From NCBI RefSeq assembly GCF_018129025.1, contig NZ_JAAEDI010000003.1:124001-188000 (forward strand): DNA of 64,000 nucleotides. Reading direction: 5' to 3'. The notes under the pieces are model-generated. The model was not told the DNA's origin. It did not search any database and saw nothing but the letters and a program-made list of their open reading frames with translations. The stretch is from Neoroseomonas terrae. GTDB lineage: Bacteria; Pseudomonadota; Alphaproteobacteria; Acetobacterales; Acetobacteraceae. A program made the translations under genes and the position numbers. Positions within the stretch are counted from its first letter, which is position 1; each line of letters begins with the position of its first letter. Below, piece after piece: positions 52,731 through 61,150 of the stretch.

Positions 52731-55700
52731 GTGGCGGCTAAGCCAGTCCAAACGGAACGGTCTGGCGCCGGGATTGTCGTCGGCATCGGTGCGTCGGCTG
52801 GCGGCCTCGACGCATTCAAGGTATTTTTCTCGAACATGCCCACCGACACAGGCATGGCGTTCGTCATCGTCCAGCACCTCGATCCCCATCACGAGAGTTC
52901 CTTGGCCGCTATCATCGGCGGCTACACGGCGATGCCGATACGCGTTGCCGCGAACGGGGACGCGGTGCGCCCGAACCACATCCACGTCATCCCGCCCGAC
53001 GCCATCCTGACAATCCAGGGCGGCACTCTCGACGTGGCCCGCCCGGCGTCACCCGCCGCCCGCCGCACCTCGGTCAACACGTTCCTCACCTCGCTGGCCC
53101 AGGATCAAGGGGAGAACGCAGTGGGCATAATCCTCTCCGGATTCGGCAGCGACGGCGCGCTCGGCATCGCCGCGATCAAGGAGCGCGGCGGCCTCACCCT
53201 CAGCCAAGCCGACTTCGATCACCACGCCAAAGCCGGCATGCCACAGAGCGCCGCGTCGGGCGGCTTCGTTGACCACGTTCTCGCGGTGGAGGACATGCCA
53301 AAGGCGCTGCTGGATTACGGGCAGCGACGTGCAATCTCGGATGTCATCAAAGGGCCGGATGGTATCCGCCAAGACCTTCCGCGCCATCTCGAGACAGTCT
53401 ACGCGGTACTGCACAGCACGCTGGGTCGCGACTTCAGCCAGTACAAGCCCGGCACGCTGATGCGTCGCATCCAGCGCCGGATGCAAGTGCTCGGGACCAA
53501 TGAAGTGTCGGCCTACATCGAGCAGTTGCGGTCGCAGCCTGACGAGGCGGCGCTGCTGTTTCGCGAACTCCTTATCAGCGTGACCCAGTTTTTTCGCGAC
53601 CCGGACGCGTTCGAGGCGCTCGCGGCCCAGGTGCTGCCCGGACTGATGACGGATGCGTACGGCTCGGAGCCAATTCGGGTCTGGGTCGCCGGGTGTGCCA
53701 CGGGTGAAGAAGCCTATTCAATGGCGATTCTACTCAGGGAAAGTCTGGCCCGGCATCACTGCCGTCGCCCGGTGCAGGTCTTTGCAACCGATCTGGATGA
53801 CCGGGCAATCGCCATCGCCAGAGCCGGGCTCTATCCGCTGACGATCGCTGAGGACCTCTCCGCCAAGCGCCTGGAACAGAACTTCGTCAAGGAGGACGGC
53901 TGCTTCCGAGTGAGCAAGCATCTTCGCGAAGCGTGCCTGTTCTCCGTGCACGATATTGTGAGTGACCCGCCATTCTCGCGGCTTGACCTGATCACCTGTC
54001 GCAATCTGATGATCTATTTCAAGCCGACGCTGCAGCAACGCGTGCTCGCTACGTTCCATTACGGCTTGCGCCCTGACCGGGCCTTGTTTCTGGGGATCTC
54101 GGAGGGCGTTTCCAGTCAGACGCGCCTGTTCGCACCGCTAGACAAGCGGCATCGCATTTACAAACGTCGAGACGCAGCGGCAACTCTTCCTTCGTTCACC
54201 GCGTCCGGATCGCTCGGCCAGCCGGCACCACGAGTCGAGTCGTCGATCGCGACCGGCATGGACCGGCAGACGGCCCGCATCATCGCCCGTTACGCGCCGG
54301 CATTTGTCATCGTCGATCGCCGATATGACGTGCTGCGCTTTTCTGGCCAGTTGAAGAAGTACATCGAGCCGAGCACCGGCGAGGCGAGCCTCAATCTGTT
54401 CGCCCTCCTGAATGCGGATCTGCAGTACGTGGTGCGCGGGGCCCTCAAGCAAGCAGTCGACACGGGCAGGCGGGTGCTGAGCGAGCGGCTCGTCATGGAT
54501 GTGGGCGAGCATCGCGAGTTTGTCAGCCTGGCCGTCGAGCCGTTTTCCGGCCCGGCAGGCGAGCCCTTGTTCCTCGTTGCCTTCCGGGAGGTAGGGTTTG
54601 TACCGCAGGATGCAGCAGCGGAGCGTGGCGTGTCGGACCAGGGTGGCGCCGTGGAAGCGCTGAACGAAGAGCTGCTGGTAGCCCAAGAACGGCTGCGCGA
54701 TCTCACGGAAGAGCTCGAAGCGGCCAAAGAGGAGTACCTGTCCGTTAACGAGGAGCTGAATGCGGCGAATGAGGAACTAGAGACCTCCCGGGAGGAACTG
54801 CAATCTCTCAACGAGGAGCTGCAGACGATCAACGCGGAGCTGAGCAACAGGAACGAAAGCCTAGTGCGCTCCAACAGCGACCTCGTGAATCTGTTGGACA
54901 GCACCCCCATCGCGATCTTGTTTCTCGACGGTGACATGCGAATCCGGCGCTTCACGCCGCGGCTTCTGGACATCTTTAAGGTGCGCGAGGGGGACGAGGG
55001 TCGTCCGATCAGCGACATCGTCACTCGCCTGGGCAGCAATGGGCTAGAAGAGGACGTGCAGCAGGTCCTGCGTACGCAAGCGCCGATCGCACGCGAGGTA
55101 ACGCTGACAGACAGCGATACGAGCTACGTGATGCAGATCCGCCCGTATCGCGACCTGAACAATGTCCTGGACGGCGTTATCATCACCTTCATAGACATCT
55201 CCGAGCGCAAGCGGATCGAGGAAGTGCGTTCGAGGATCGCGGCGATTGTGGACTCGTCACAGGACGCGATCATCAGCACTGACCTGGATGGAATCATCAC
55301 AAGTTGGAACATGGGTGCCGAGCAACTTTACGGCTACCCGGCAGCCGAGGCGGCCGGCAAGCCGCTCTCCATACTGCTTGCCGCGCCTGCGTTGGACGAT
55401 TGGCCAGAAGTCTTGGAAAAGCTGCGGCAAGGCGAGCGCATCGCGCAATTCGACAGCATCAGGGTCGCCCAGGGTGGGCTCTCGATCGACGTCGCCATCA
55501 CGATATCGCCGGTCAAGGGTGCCGAGGAGCGGATCACCGGCGCCTCGGTGGTCGCGCGGGACATCACCCATCGCCGGGAGGCGGAACTGAAGACGGCCTT
55601 GCTCCTCGGCGAGTTAGACCACCGCGTGAAGAACATTCTCGCGATTGTGTCCGCTGTGGTGTCGCAGACGTTAAAGGCCACGCCCTCGCCCGAGGTCTTC

Positions 55701-56195
55701 GCCGTCGAGGTGGAGGGGCGGATCCAGGCCATTGCCAAGGCGCACAGTCTGCTGACGCAGACTGGGCGAGGCGAGATGTCGCTGCGCATCCTTGTCGAGA
55801 CGGAACTGGCGCCTTACGATCGGGAGGGCCGCAACCTTTCCATCAAGGGAGGAGACGTTGCGTTGACACCGAAGGCCGGCATGGCGCTGGCTCTGGCGAT
55901 TCACGAGCTCGCAAGCAACGCCGCCAAGTACGGCGCGCTTTCGACCCCGGCCGGCCATCTGGCCGTCGAGTGGACGATAGCGGAGGATGAAATGTTGACG
56001 CTGATCTGGGCGGAAGCCGGGGGTCCCCATGTGCGGCCGCCGTCCCGGCGCGGGTTCGGGACGACGCTTATCGAGCGGGCACTTACAGCAGAGCTCGATG
56101 CCGAGGTGAACCGGCAGTTCCTTGCATCCGGCCTACTGTGCACCATCAGGTTGGCGTTGACCGACGAGATCGGGAGGCCGCGGGCGAGCCGATAG
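52731..56195 (+). CDS. CheB-CheR-PAS-HWE hybrid sensor kinase
   Basis: A 1,154-residue protein from a GTG start. CheB methylesterase domain: GIGASAGGLDAFKVFFSNMP (Ser 22), IVQHLDPHHES, LSGFGSDGALGIAAI. CheR methyltransferase: LISVTQFFRDPDAFEALAAQ and VWVAGCATGEEAYSMAILL (SAM loop, about 315). A coiled coil at 640-715 is followed by two PAS domains (about 720-835 and 840-950). The HWE-type kinase has GELDHRVKNILAIVSAVVSQ (phospho-His about 964) and HELASNAAKYGALS (ATP site about 1058). It links chemotaxis-like methylation to phosphotransfer, likely in stress or light sensing. Its response regulator follows 15 bases later. Confidence 0.92.
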   Translation: MAAKPVQTERSGAGIVVGIGASAGGLDAFKVFFSNMPTDTGMAFVIVQHLDPHHESSLAAIIGGYTAMPIRVAANGDAVRPNHIHVIPPDAILTIQGGTLDVARPASPAARRTSVNTFLTSLAQDQGENAVGIILSGFGSDGALGIAAIKERGGLTLSQADFDHHAKAGMPQSAASGGFVDHVLAVEDMPKALLDYGQRRAISDVIKGPDGIRQDLPRHLETVYAVLHSTLGRDFSQYKPGTLMRRIQRRMQVLGTNEVSAYIEQLRSQPDEAALLFRELLISVTQFFRDPDAFEALAAQVLPGLMTDAYGSEPIRVWVAGCATGEEAYSMAILLRESLARHHCRRPVQVFATDLDDRAIAIARAGLYPLTIAEDLSAKRLEQNFVKEDGCFRVSKHLREACLFSVHDIVSDPPFSRLDLITCRNLMIYFKPTLQQRVLATFHYGLRPDRALFLGISEGVSSQTRLFAPLDKRHRIYKRRDAAATLPSFTASGSLGQPAPRVESSIATGMDRQTARIIARYAPAFVIVDRRYDVLRFSGQLKKYIEPSTGEASLNLFALLNADLQYVVRGALKQAVDTGRRVLSERLVMDVGEHREFVSLAVEPFSGPAGEPLFLVAFREVGFVPQDAAAERGVSDQGGAVEALNEELLVAQERLRDLTEELEAAKEEYLSVNEELNAANEELETSREELQSLNEELQTINAELSNRNESLVRSNSDLVNLLDSTPIAILFLDGDMRIRRFTPRLLDIFKVREGDEGRPISDIVTRLGSNGLEEDVQQVLRTQAPIAREVTLTDSDTSYVMQIRPYRDLNNVLDGVIITFIDISERKRIEEVRSRIAAIVDSSQDAIISTDLDGIITSWNMGAEQLYGYPAAEAAGKPLSILLAAPALDDWPEVLEKLRQGERIAQFDSIRVAQGGLSIDVAITISPVKGAEERITGASVVARDITHRREAELKTALLLGELDHRVKNILAIVSAVVSQTLKATPSPEVFAVEVEGRIQAIAKAHSLLTQTGRGEMSLRILVETELAPYDREGRNLSIKGGDVALTPKAGMALALAIHELASNAAKYGALSTPAGHLAVEWTIAEDEMLTLIWAEAGGPHVRPPSRRGFGTTLIERALTAELDAEVNRQFLASGLLCTIRLALTDEIGRPRASR

Positions 56196-56210
56196 CCTAG
56201 GGGCAGTTCC

Positions 56211-56609
56211 ATGACCGACGACGACCTGGCCGGACGGCGCATCCTGGTGGTGGAGGATGAGACGATCATCGCCATATCGATCGAGAACGATCTTCAAGCC
56301 CTCGGCTGCGAGGTCGTGGGCCCGGTCGCCAAGCTGGAGCTGGCCTTGCGGCTGGCGCAACACGAAGCGCTGGACGCGGCGGTACTGGACGTGACGATCC
56401 GCGGCGGGAACGTGTACCCCGTCGCTGAGCAACTTCTTGTCCGTGGGGTGCCCTTTGCGCTGGCTAGCGGATACAGTGACTGGGCACTGCCCGATAACCT
56501 GCAGGCCCTACCGCGTTTGACCAAACCTTTCACGAAGCGAGAGCTGGAAGATCAGGTGAGGTCGCTTATTCAGGGGGCGGCCTTGCGGCCGCGGACGCCG
56601 CCCCGCTGA
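56211..56609 (+). CDS. Single-domain response regulator
   Basis: A 132-residue CheY-like protein. RRILVVEDETIIAISIENDL has the acidic pair, DAAVLDVTIRGGNVYP the phospho-acceptor Asp, and RLTKPFTKRELEDQ the conserved Lys-Pro-Phe. There is no output domain. Being next to the HWE kinase, it is its probable phosphate acceptor. Confidence 0.9.
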   Translation: MTDDDLAGRRILVVEDETIIAISIENDLQALGCEVVGPVAKLELALRLAQHEALDAAVLDVTIRGGNVYPVAEQLLVRGVPFALASGYSDWALPDNLQALPRLTKPFTKRELEDQVRSLIQGAALRPRTPPR

Positions 56610-56857
56610 CGGCGGCAAAGGGGTGCATGCCGGATTGCCTGCTGAAGGACGTTTGGATCATCGAGCGGTCTTTCACATTCGCCAACGCCGTTACTGTTTT
56701 CGATCGGCGAGACGGTCGCGACGGTATTTCCAGGATGTGACCAGCGTTGCGTAGGCTTTGACCATTGGCCGTCGCGAGGAAGTTGACTGGCTTACTCGTC
56801 ATACCGTGCGGCGATGTCGCGGAATTCCTCGTGTCTTTGCAGACGGAGACCCCGCCC

Positions 56858-56933
56858 CGAAAGCGCGGGGACCGCCGGAGACGCGGCAGCCCGTAGAGCC
56901 TCAGCGCCTCGACCTCGATCTGCCCGCCGAGCC
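56858..56933. pseudogene. Scrap of tail-spike-like sequence
   Basis: Bases 56858-56884 repeat 4318-4344, and 56885-56933 resemble 4796-4845 inside the tail-spike gene (read on the minus strand: the GGCAG, GTAGAGCC, CAGCGCCTCGA and ATCTGCCCG blocks agree). The two source pieces are about 450 bases apart at the prophage, so an internal deletion accompanied the duplication. No frame survives. Confidence 0.6.
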
Positions 56934-57110
56934 CGTCTGCGCGACGGCGTCGGAAGGCAACATCCTGGTCGCGAACTTCGCTTGGCTTCGCGCTGCTTTG
57001 GAGCGAATGGTCGCGTGCGCGGACAGAGCCGCGCTGCCCCGCTGAGGCTCGAACGGCGGGGCTCAGGCTCGTAACACCCGGATCATCGGGTGCGGATCCG
57101 GAGCCCGACC
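56934..57110. promoter_or_regulatory. Upstream region of the second DUF3489 gene
   Basis: Holds two small hairpins: a GCCCCGC/GCGGGGC pair near 57036-57062, and CACCCG-GATCAT-CGGGTG at 57075-57092, the latter 18 bases before the DUF3489 start codon and so a candidate operator or attenuator. The rest of the 56610-57110 interval carries no supported gene. Confidence 0.4.
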
Positions 57111-57947
57111 ATGACCAAGCTTTCCGACACCCAGCGCATCATCCTCAGCCAAGCCAGCCAGCGCGACGACCAGTTCGCGTTACCACCCGAGCGCCTGCCG
57201 GCCGCGGCGCGGCAGACGGTGGCGAGGTCGCTGATGAAGCAGGGCCTAGTCAGCGGCGAACAGACCGGCACTGCGAACGCGGACGCTTGGCAGATCGACG
57301 GCCAGTTCCACCTGCTGCGCATAACCGAAGCGGGGCTGCGCGCCATCGGCGTGGAGCCGGACACGGACGATGCTCCTCAAGCGACGCCGATCCCGCCCGC
57401 CGCGACCGACATGCCCGCCGTGCCCGCGGCGGGCCAGGGAGACTCACACGCGGCGTCTACCGCTGGCCCGCTCTCAGCCAGCGACAATAAGGCGGAGGCC
57501 CCTCAGCGCCCGCCGGTGAGTCCGCACGGGGGTATCGGTCGCGTGGCGGCGCTGCGGACGGCCGCGTCCGCCATCATATCCGCCTGGGAGGCGCCGGACC
57601 GCGAGGGTCTGGACGATGCCGTTGCTGCCCTGCGCGCCGTCCTCGCCGCGAAGCCAGGCCGCCCGTCGCGCGACCCGAGCGTAGCGCGCCAGCCCCGCAG
57701 CGGCACTAAGCAGGAATTGGTGCTCGCGCTGCTACGCCGCGACGACGGTGCGACCATCGCCCAGGTCGTCGAGGCGACTAGTTGGCAGCAGCACACGGTC
57801 CGCGGCTTCCTCGCCGGCCTCAAGCGCAAGGGCATCACCGTCGAGGTCCTGGAACGGATCCGCCAGGTCGGGCCGAACAAGCAGGGCGCGAAGGGGTCGT
57901 ACTCCATCTATCGGATCACTGCGGCCGCGCCGGTGGAGGCAGGCTGA
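57111..57947 (+). CDS. DUF3489 domain protein (second copy)
   Basis: A 278-residue protein from the ATG at 57111 (GGAG upstream). It has MTKLSDTQRIILSQASQRDD at the start and TKQELVLALLRRDDGATIAQ, SWQQHTVRGFLAGLKRKGIT and RQVGPNKQGAKGSYSIY at the end, parallel to the gene at 18155. The linkers differ fully. Its stop overlaps the start of a resolvase gene (TGATG), so the pair is one operon. Confidence 0.85.
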   Translation: MTKLSDTQRIILSQASQRDDQFALPPERLPAAARQTVARSLMKQGLVSGEQTGTANADAWQIDGQFHLLRITEAGLRAIGVEPDTDDAPQATPIPPAATDMPAVPAAGQGDSHAASTAGPLSASDNKAEAPQRPPVSPHGGIGRVAALRTAASAIISAWEAPDREGLDDAVAALRAVLAAKPGRPSRDPSVARQPRSGTKQELVLALLRRDDGATIAQVVEATSWQQHTVRGFLAGLKRKGITVEVLERIRQVGPNKQGAKGSYSIYRITAAAPVEAG

Positions 57948-58693
57948 TGCGCACCGGTGCACAGTACCCTCGCCTGGCGGTCGGGCTGATCCGGGTGTCG
58001 ACCGCCGAGCAGGGCAACAGCGGCCTGGGCCTGGAGGCTCAGCAGGCCAGCATCCGCGCCTTCGTCGCCGCGCAAGGCTGGACCCTGGTCGCCGAGTATT
58101 CCGACATCGCGTCGGGCAAGGACGATCGCCGACCCGGCTTCCAGGCCGCCCTCGCTCGCTGCCGGCAGTTGGGCGCCGTGCTGGTGGCCGCGCGGCTGGA
58201 TCGCATAACTCGACGTGCCCACACGCTGTCGCAGCTGCTGGAGGACGGGATCTCCATCCGCGCCGCCGACATGCCCAATGCTGACGACCTGATGCTCCGG
58301 ATCTACGCCGCCATGGCGCAGAAGGAGCGCGAGCTGATCAGCGAACGCACCAAGGCGGCGCTGGCGGCAGCCAAGGCGAGGGGTACGGTGCTGGGCGGGG
58401 ACAGGGGCTACCGGTCCGCAGCGGGTCCAGATGCGACTGCGGCGGCGCGGGCGCGGCGAGAGAGCGCGGACCGCGCGGCCCATCGGCTCGGGCTGGAGTT
58501 AGACCGCCTGCGAGCCGAGGGCGTGGAGGGCCATGCCGCCCTGGCCCGGGCGCTCAACGACCGCGGGGTGCCGACGGCGAGCGACCGCGGACGCTGGACT
58601 CATACCTCGGTTGCCCGCCTCCTGGCTCGAACAGGGGATGCTCCTCCGGAGCGCCTGCGAGGTGCGCCGAGCTCGATCCAAACCGGCGCATGA
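57947..58693 (+). CDS. Serine recombinase of the resolvase/invertase type
   Basis: A 248-residue protein. VGLIRVSTAEQGNSGLGLEA carries the catalytic Ser, VLVAARLDRITRRAHTLSQL the core, and MAQKERELISERTKAALAAA the dimer helix. A C-terminal helix-turn-helix lies in GHAALARALNDRGVPTASD and GRWTHTSVARLLAR. It is co-translated with DUF3489, a pairing found in small mobile units. Its 3' end overlaps the convergent xthA relic. Confidence 0.88.
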   Translation: MRTGAQYPRLAVGLIRVSTAEQGNSGLGLEAQQASIRAFVAAQGWTLVAEYSDIASGKDDRRPGFQAALARCRQLGAVLVAARLDRITRRAHTLSQLLEDGISIRAADMPNADDLMLRIYAAMAQKERELISERTKAALAAAKARGTVLGGDRGYRSAAGPDATAAARARRESADRAAHRLGLELDRLRAEGVEGHAALARALNDRGVPTASDRGRWTHTSVARLLARTGDAPPERLRGAPSSIQTGA

Positions 58694-59431
58694 TCGCTGG
58701 CTCCCTCCTCTCCGCGGACCGCCCGGTCGACACCGGCAGATCGCAGCCTCGGAGCGAGATCAGGACTTAGCAGCAGGTGGTCCAGCCGGAGGCCCGCGTC
58801 GCGCGGCCATCGCTGCCGCTTATAGTCCCAGAAGGTGTAGATGCGTTCCTGTGGGTACAGGTGCCTGATCGAATCGGTCCAGTCCTGGTCGAGCAGGCGC
58901 TGATAGGCAGCGCGCGGCGCTGGCTGCACGAGCGCATCCTTGGACCATGAGGTGGTGGGGTAGATGTCGATCTCGGTCGGCGCGACGTTGAAATCACCAG
59001 CGACGACGGCCGGGAAGCCACCGGCAAGGAGCGTGGCGGCATGCGCAGACAGGCGCTTGAACCACGCCAGCTTGTAGTCGAACTTTGGCCCCGGCTGCGG
59101 ATTGCCGTTGGGCAGGTAGAGTGGCGATCAGGACGCCGTTGACCGCTGCCTCAACATAGCGAGCCTGGTGATCGCTGGGATCGCCAGGCAGGGCGGTGCG
59201 GGTCAGCACTGGCTCCCGGCCCCTCGCGAGAATGGCGACGCCGTTCCAGCTACTCTGGCCCACCCAAACGGCTTCATAGCCCTCGCTTCGTAAGGTGGCC
59301 TGAGGAAAGCTGCGCTGATCCGCCTTCAGCTCCGGCAGACAAACAACGTCGGGCTTGGCCCGGCGCAGCCATGCCACCAGGTTTTCGATGCGTCGATTGA
59401 CGTTGTTGATGTTGAAGGTCGCAATCTTCAG
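58600..59431 (-). pseudogene. xthA: Exodeoxyribonuclease III (xthA-type), frameshifted
   Basis: The first frame encodes KIATFNINNVNRRIENLVAW and PDVVCLPELKADQRSFPQ (catalytic Asn and Glu) up to NGVLIATL. After a two-base loss at 59119-59122 the second frame continues YLPNGNPQPGPKFDYKLAW, VVAGDFNVAPTEIDIYP and LRLDHLLLSPDLA with the final SDHAPVWIEL. The usual ATG is replaced by CTG at 59429-59431, although GGAGG lies nine bases upstream. The protein also runs past the normal end. It is a dead or sequence-error copy of a DNA-repair AP endonuclease. Confidence 0.85.
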
Positions 59432-59547
59432 CGCTGAACACCTCCGTCTCGGCAGGTCAGAACGTTTCCCGCTCGCGCAATTCTGAAGCAGCCAGCCGAA
59501 CCATCCTGGCCGCTCCCCGTTACGACCGCGCGAAGGGGAAGCACGAT

Positions 59548-60300
59548 ATGTCGGATAACTCGAAGAATGAACCGGTGACGCCGATCTCGCCCCTCCTTCA
59601 TACGCTGGCGAGGCGGGACCGCATAAGTGCAAAGGACCGCACGATCCTGGAGGAATTGCCCTTCGGGATCCGGACCTACCGGCGCGAAGAGGAGATCATT
59701 ACCGCAGGCTCCCGCCCAGAGCAGAGTTGCCTCGTCGTACAAGGCTTCACCGCGCGAGTGAACAGTTTTGAGGACGGTACCCGACAAGTCACTGGCCTCT
59801 ATATCCCTGGCGATTTCGTCGACTTACACGCATTGCTATTGCGCACTATGGATCACAGTGTCGTCGCGCTCAGTCCCTGTGTGGCGGCGTTTACGTCACA
59901 TCGTGACCTGCGTCGGGTAGTTGACCAAGCGCCCCATCTGACGCGCCTGTTTTGGCTAACCACCGTGATCGACGCGGCGATTCAACGCACATGGATCGCG
60001 AACTACAGCCGAAGGCCCTCACTCCTGCACCTCGCTCACTTCGTATGCGAGATCTACCTGCGCCTCGAGGCGGCCGGGATGGTCGACGGCGACCAGTTCG
60101 ATCTTGATATCACCCAACAGCAGTTATCCGAGGTGATGGGCCTCTCGCCGGTTCACATGAACCGCACCGTGCAGAAGTTGAGGCAGACCCAGTTGGTCTC
60201 GTGGACAGGGTCCCGGGTCCACATTGCCGATTTCCGCGCCCTCGCGAGATTTGCCTCGTTCGATCCGCTCTATCTCAGCTTAAGTCGTGAGCCCCGCTAG
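59548..60300 (+). CDS. Crp/Fnr-family transcriptional regulator
   Basis: A 250-residue protein. FGIRTYRREEEIITAGSRPE and GLYIPGDFVDLHALLLRTMD are the cyclic-nucleotide-binding beta roll. LDITQQQLSEVMGLSPVHMN and RTVQKLRQTQLVSW form the helix-turn-helix. No four-Cys FNR cluster is seen, so oxygen sensing of the classical type is unlikely. Targets unknown. Confidence 0.85.
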   Translation: MSDNSKNEPVTPISPLLHTLARRDRISAKDRTILEELPFGIRTYRREEEIITAGSRPEQSCLVVQGFTARVNSFEDGTRQVTGLYIPGDFVDLHALLLRTMDHSVVALSPCVAAFTSHRDLRRVVDQAPHLTRLFWLTTVIDAAIQRTWIANYSRRPSLLHLAHFVCEIYLRLEAAGMVDGDQFDLDITQQQLSEVMGLSPVHMNRTVQKLRQTQLVSWTGSRVHIADFRALARFASFDPLYLSLSREPR

Positions 60301-60416
60301 GAAGCGCGGCTGCCTGCCAGGGAGTTCCGGCTCATTCAGCCGATCAGCCTCGACAGCAACTTCAGCGCCTAAGAGAACGTTAGGCGAACAGGTAACCCTC
60401 TGTTGGGAGTAGTTCT

Positions 60417-60659
60417 ATGGCCGGACGCGATGATGGTCAGCACCCTGACAACCCGAAGCTGGACCCGGATCCTGGTTCGAACACCGTCAAGGATCCTGAC
60501 GATTGGACCACCGGCGACGAAGCGATGACTGGCGCTCAGGCAAGCTATCTGAAGACGCTGTGTGAAGAGGCGGGCGACGAGTTCGACGCGGGGCTCACAA
60601 AGGCGGAAGCGTCGCGGCGAATTGACGAACTGCAGGCCAAGACTGGCCGAGGGCGGTAA
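60417..60659 (+). CDS. DUF3072 small protein
   Basis: An 80-residue acidic protein. DPDDWTTGDEAMTGAQASYL and KTLCEEAGDEFDAGLTKAEA with SRRIDELQAKTGRG match DUF3072, a small helical family of unknown function. GGGAG lies nine bases before the ATG. Confidence 0.8.
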   Translation: MAGRDDGQHPDNPKLDPDPGSNTVKDPDDWTTGDEAMTGAQASYLKTLCEEAGDEFDAGLTKAEASRRIDELQAKTGRGR

Positions 60660-60779
60660 CGCACCAACCATCTTGATGCCTGGTTGACCCATGGGCGGCG
60701 AGTCCACCGATCAATCTTCGCCGCCGCACATGTGCTCGCCGCACGTTGTCGCTAACTTCCATCCCAAGAGGAACACGAC

Positions 60780-61082
60780 ATGACAAAGGTCACTGGTTGG
60801 TTCGAGACGCGGCGCGCAGCAGATCTCGCCATTGAGCACCTGGTTCAGCAGGCAGGTGTCCGCCGCGAGGCGATACAGGCGTCGGCCGAGGGAGAGAAGA
60901 ATACGGTCGGCGTCCGGACGGCGGGCTCCGACCGCGCCGACGCTCAGCCCGGTAGTCACAATCGCAACGACGCTCCACTGGAGGGCGCTGTAAAGATAAG
61001 CATTGCTGTGGAGAACGCGGATGTTGCCGAGGTGCGCCGCGTGCTCGGCGAGGCGCGAGTGCGAGACATCAGCGAGGGCTAG
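60780..61082 (+). CDS. Small stress-type conserved protein, 100 aa
   Basis: The N-terminus TKVTGWFETRRAADLAIEHL and the C-terminal VKISIAVENADVAEVRRVLG give a ferredoxin-like alpha-beta pattern of the kind seen in general-stress-associated proteins. No family name is assigned with certainty. GAGGAACACGAC lies just before the ATG. Confidence 0.6.
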   Translation: MTKVTGWFETRRAADLAIEHLVQQAGVRREAIQASAEGEKNTVGVRTAGSDRADAQPGSHNRNDAPLEGAVKISIAVENADVAEVRRVLGEARVRDISEG

Positions 61083-61150
61083 ACCTTCCATGTTCACCAC
61101 CCATCAACGGTCGTTGGTCGGTGTTGAACAGATGCGATGCATTGATGCTG

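Noticed and set aside
52666..61148. CGATGCATTGATGC at 52666-52679 and 61135-61148 as att sites
   Set aside because: Only 14 bases match and the DNA between carries ordinary host-like genes plus the DUF3489 unit; a chance repeat is as likely. An attB comparison in a related strain would decide.
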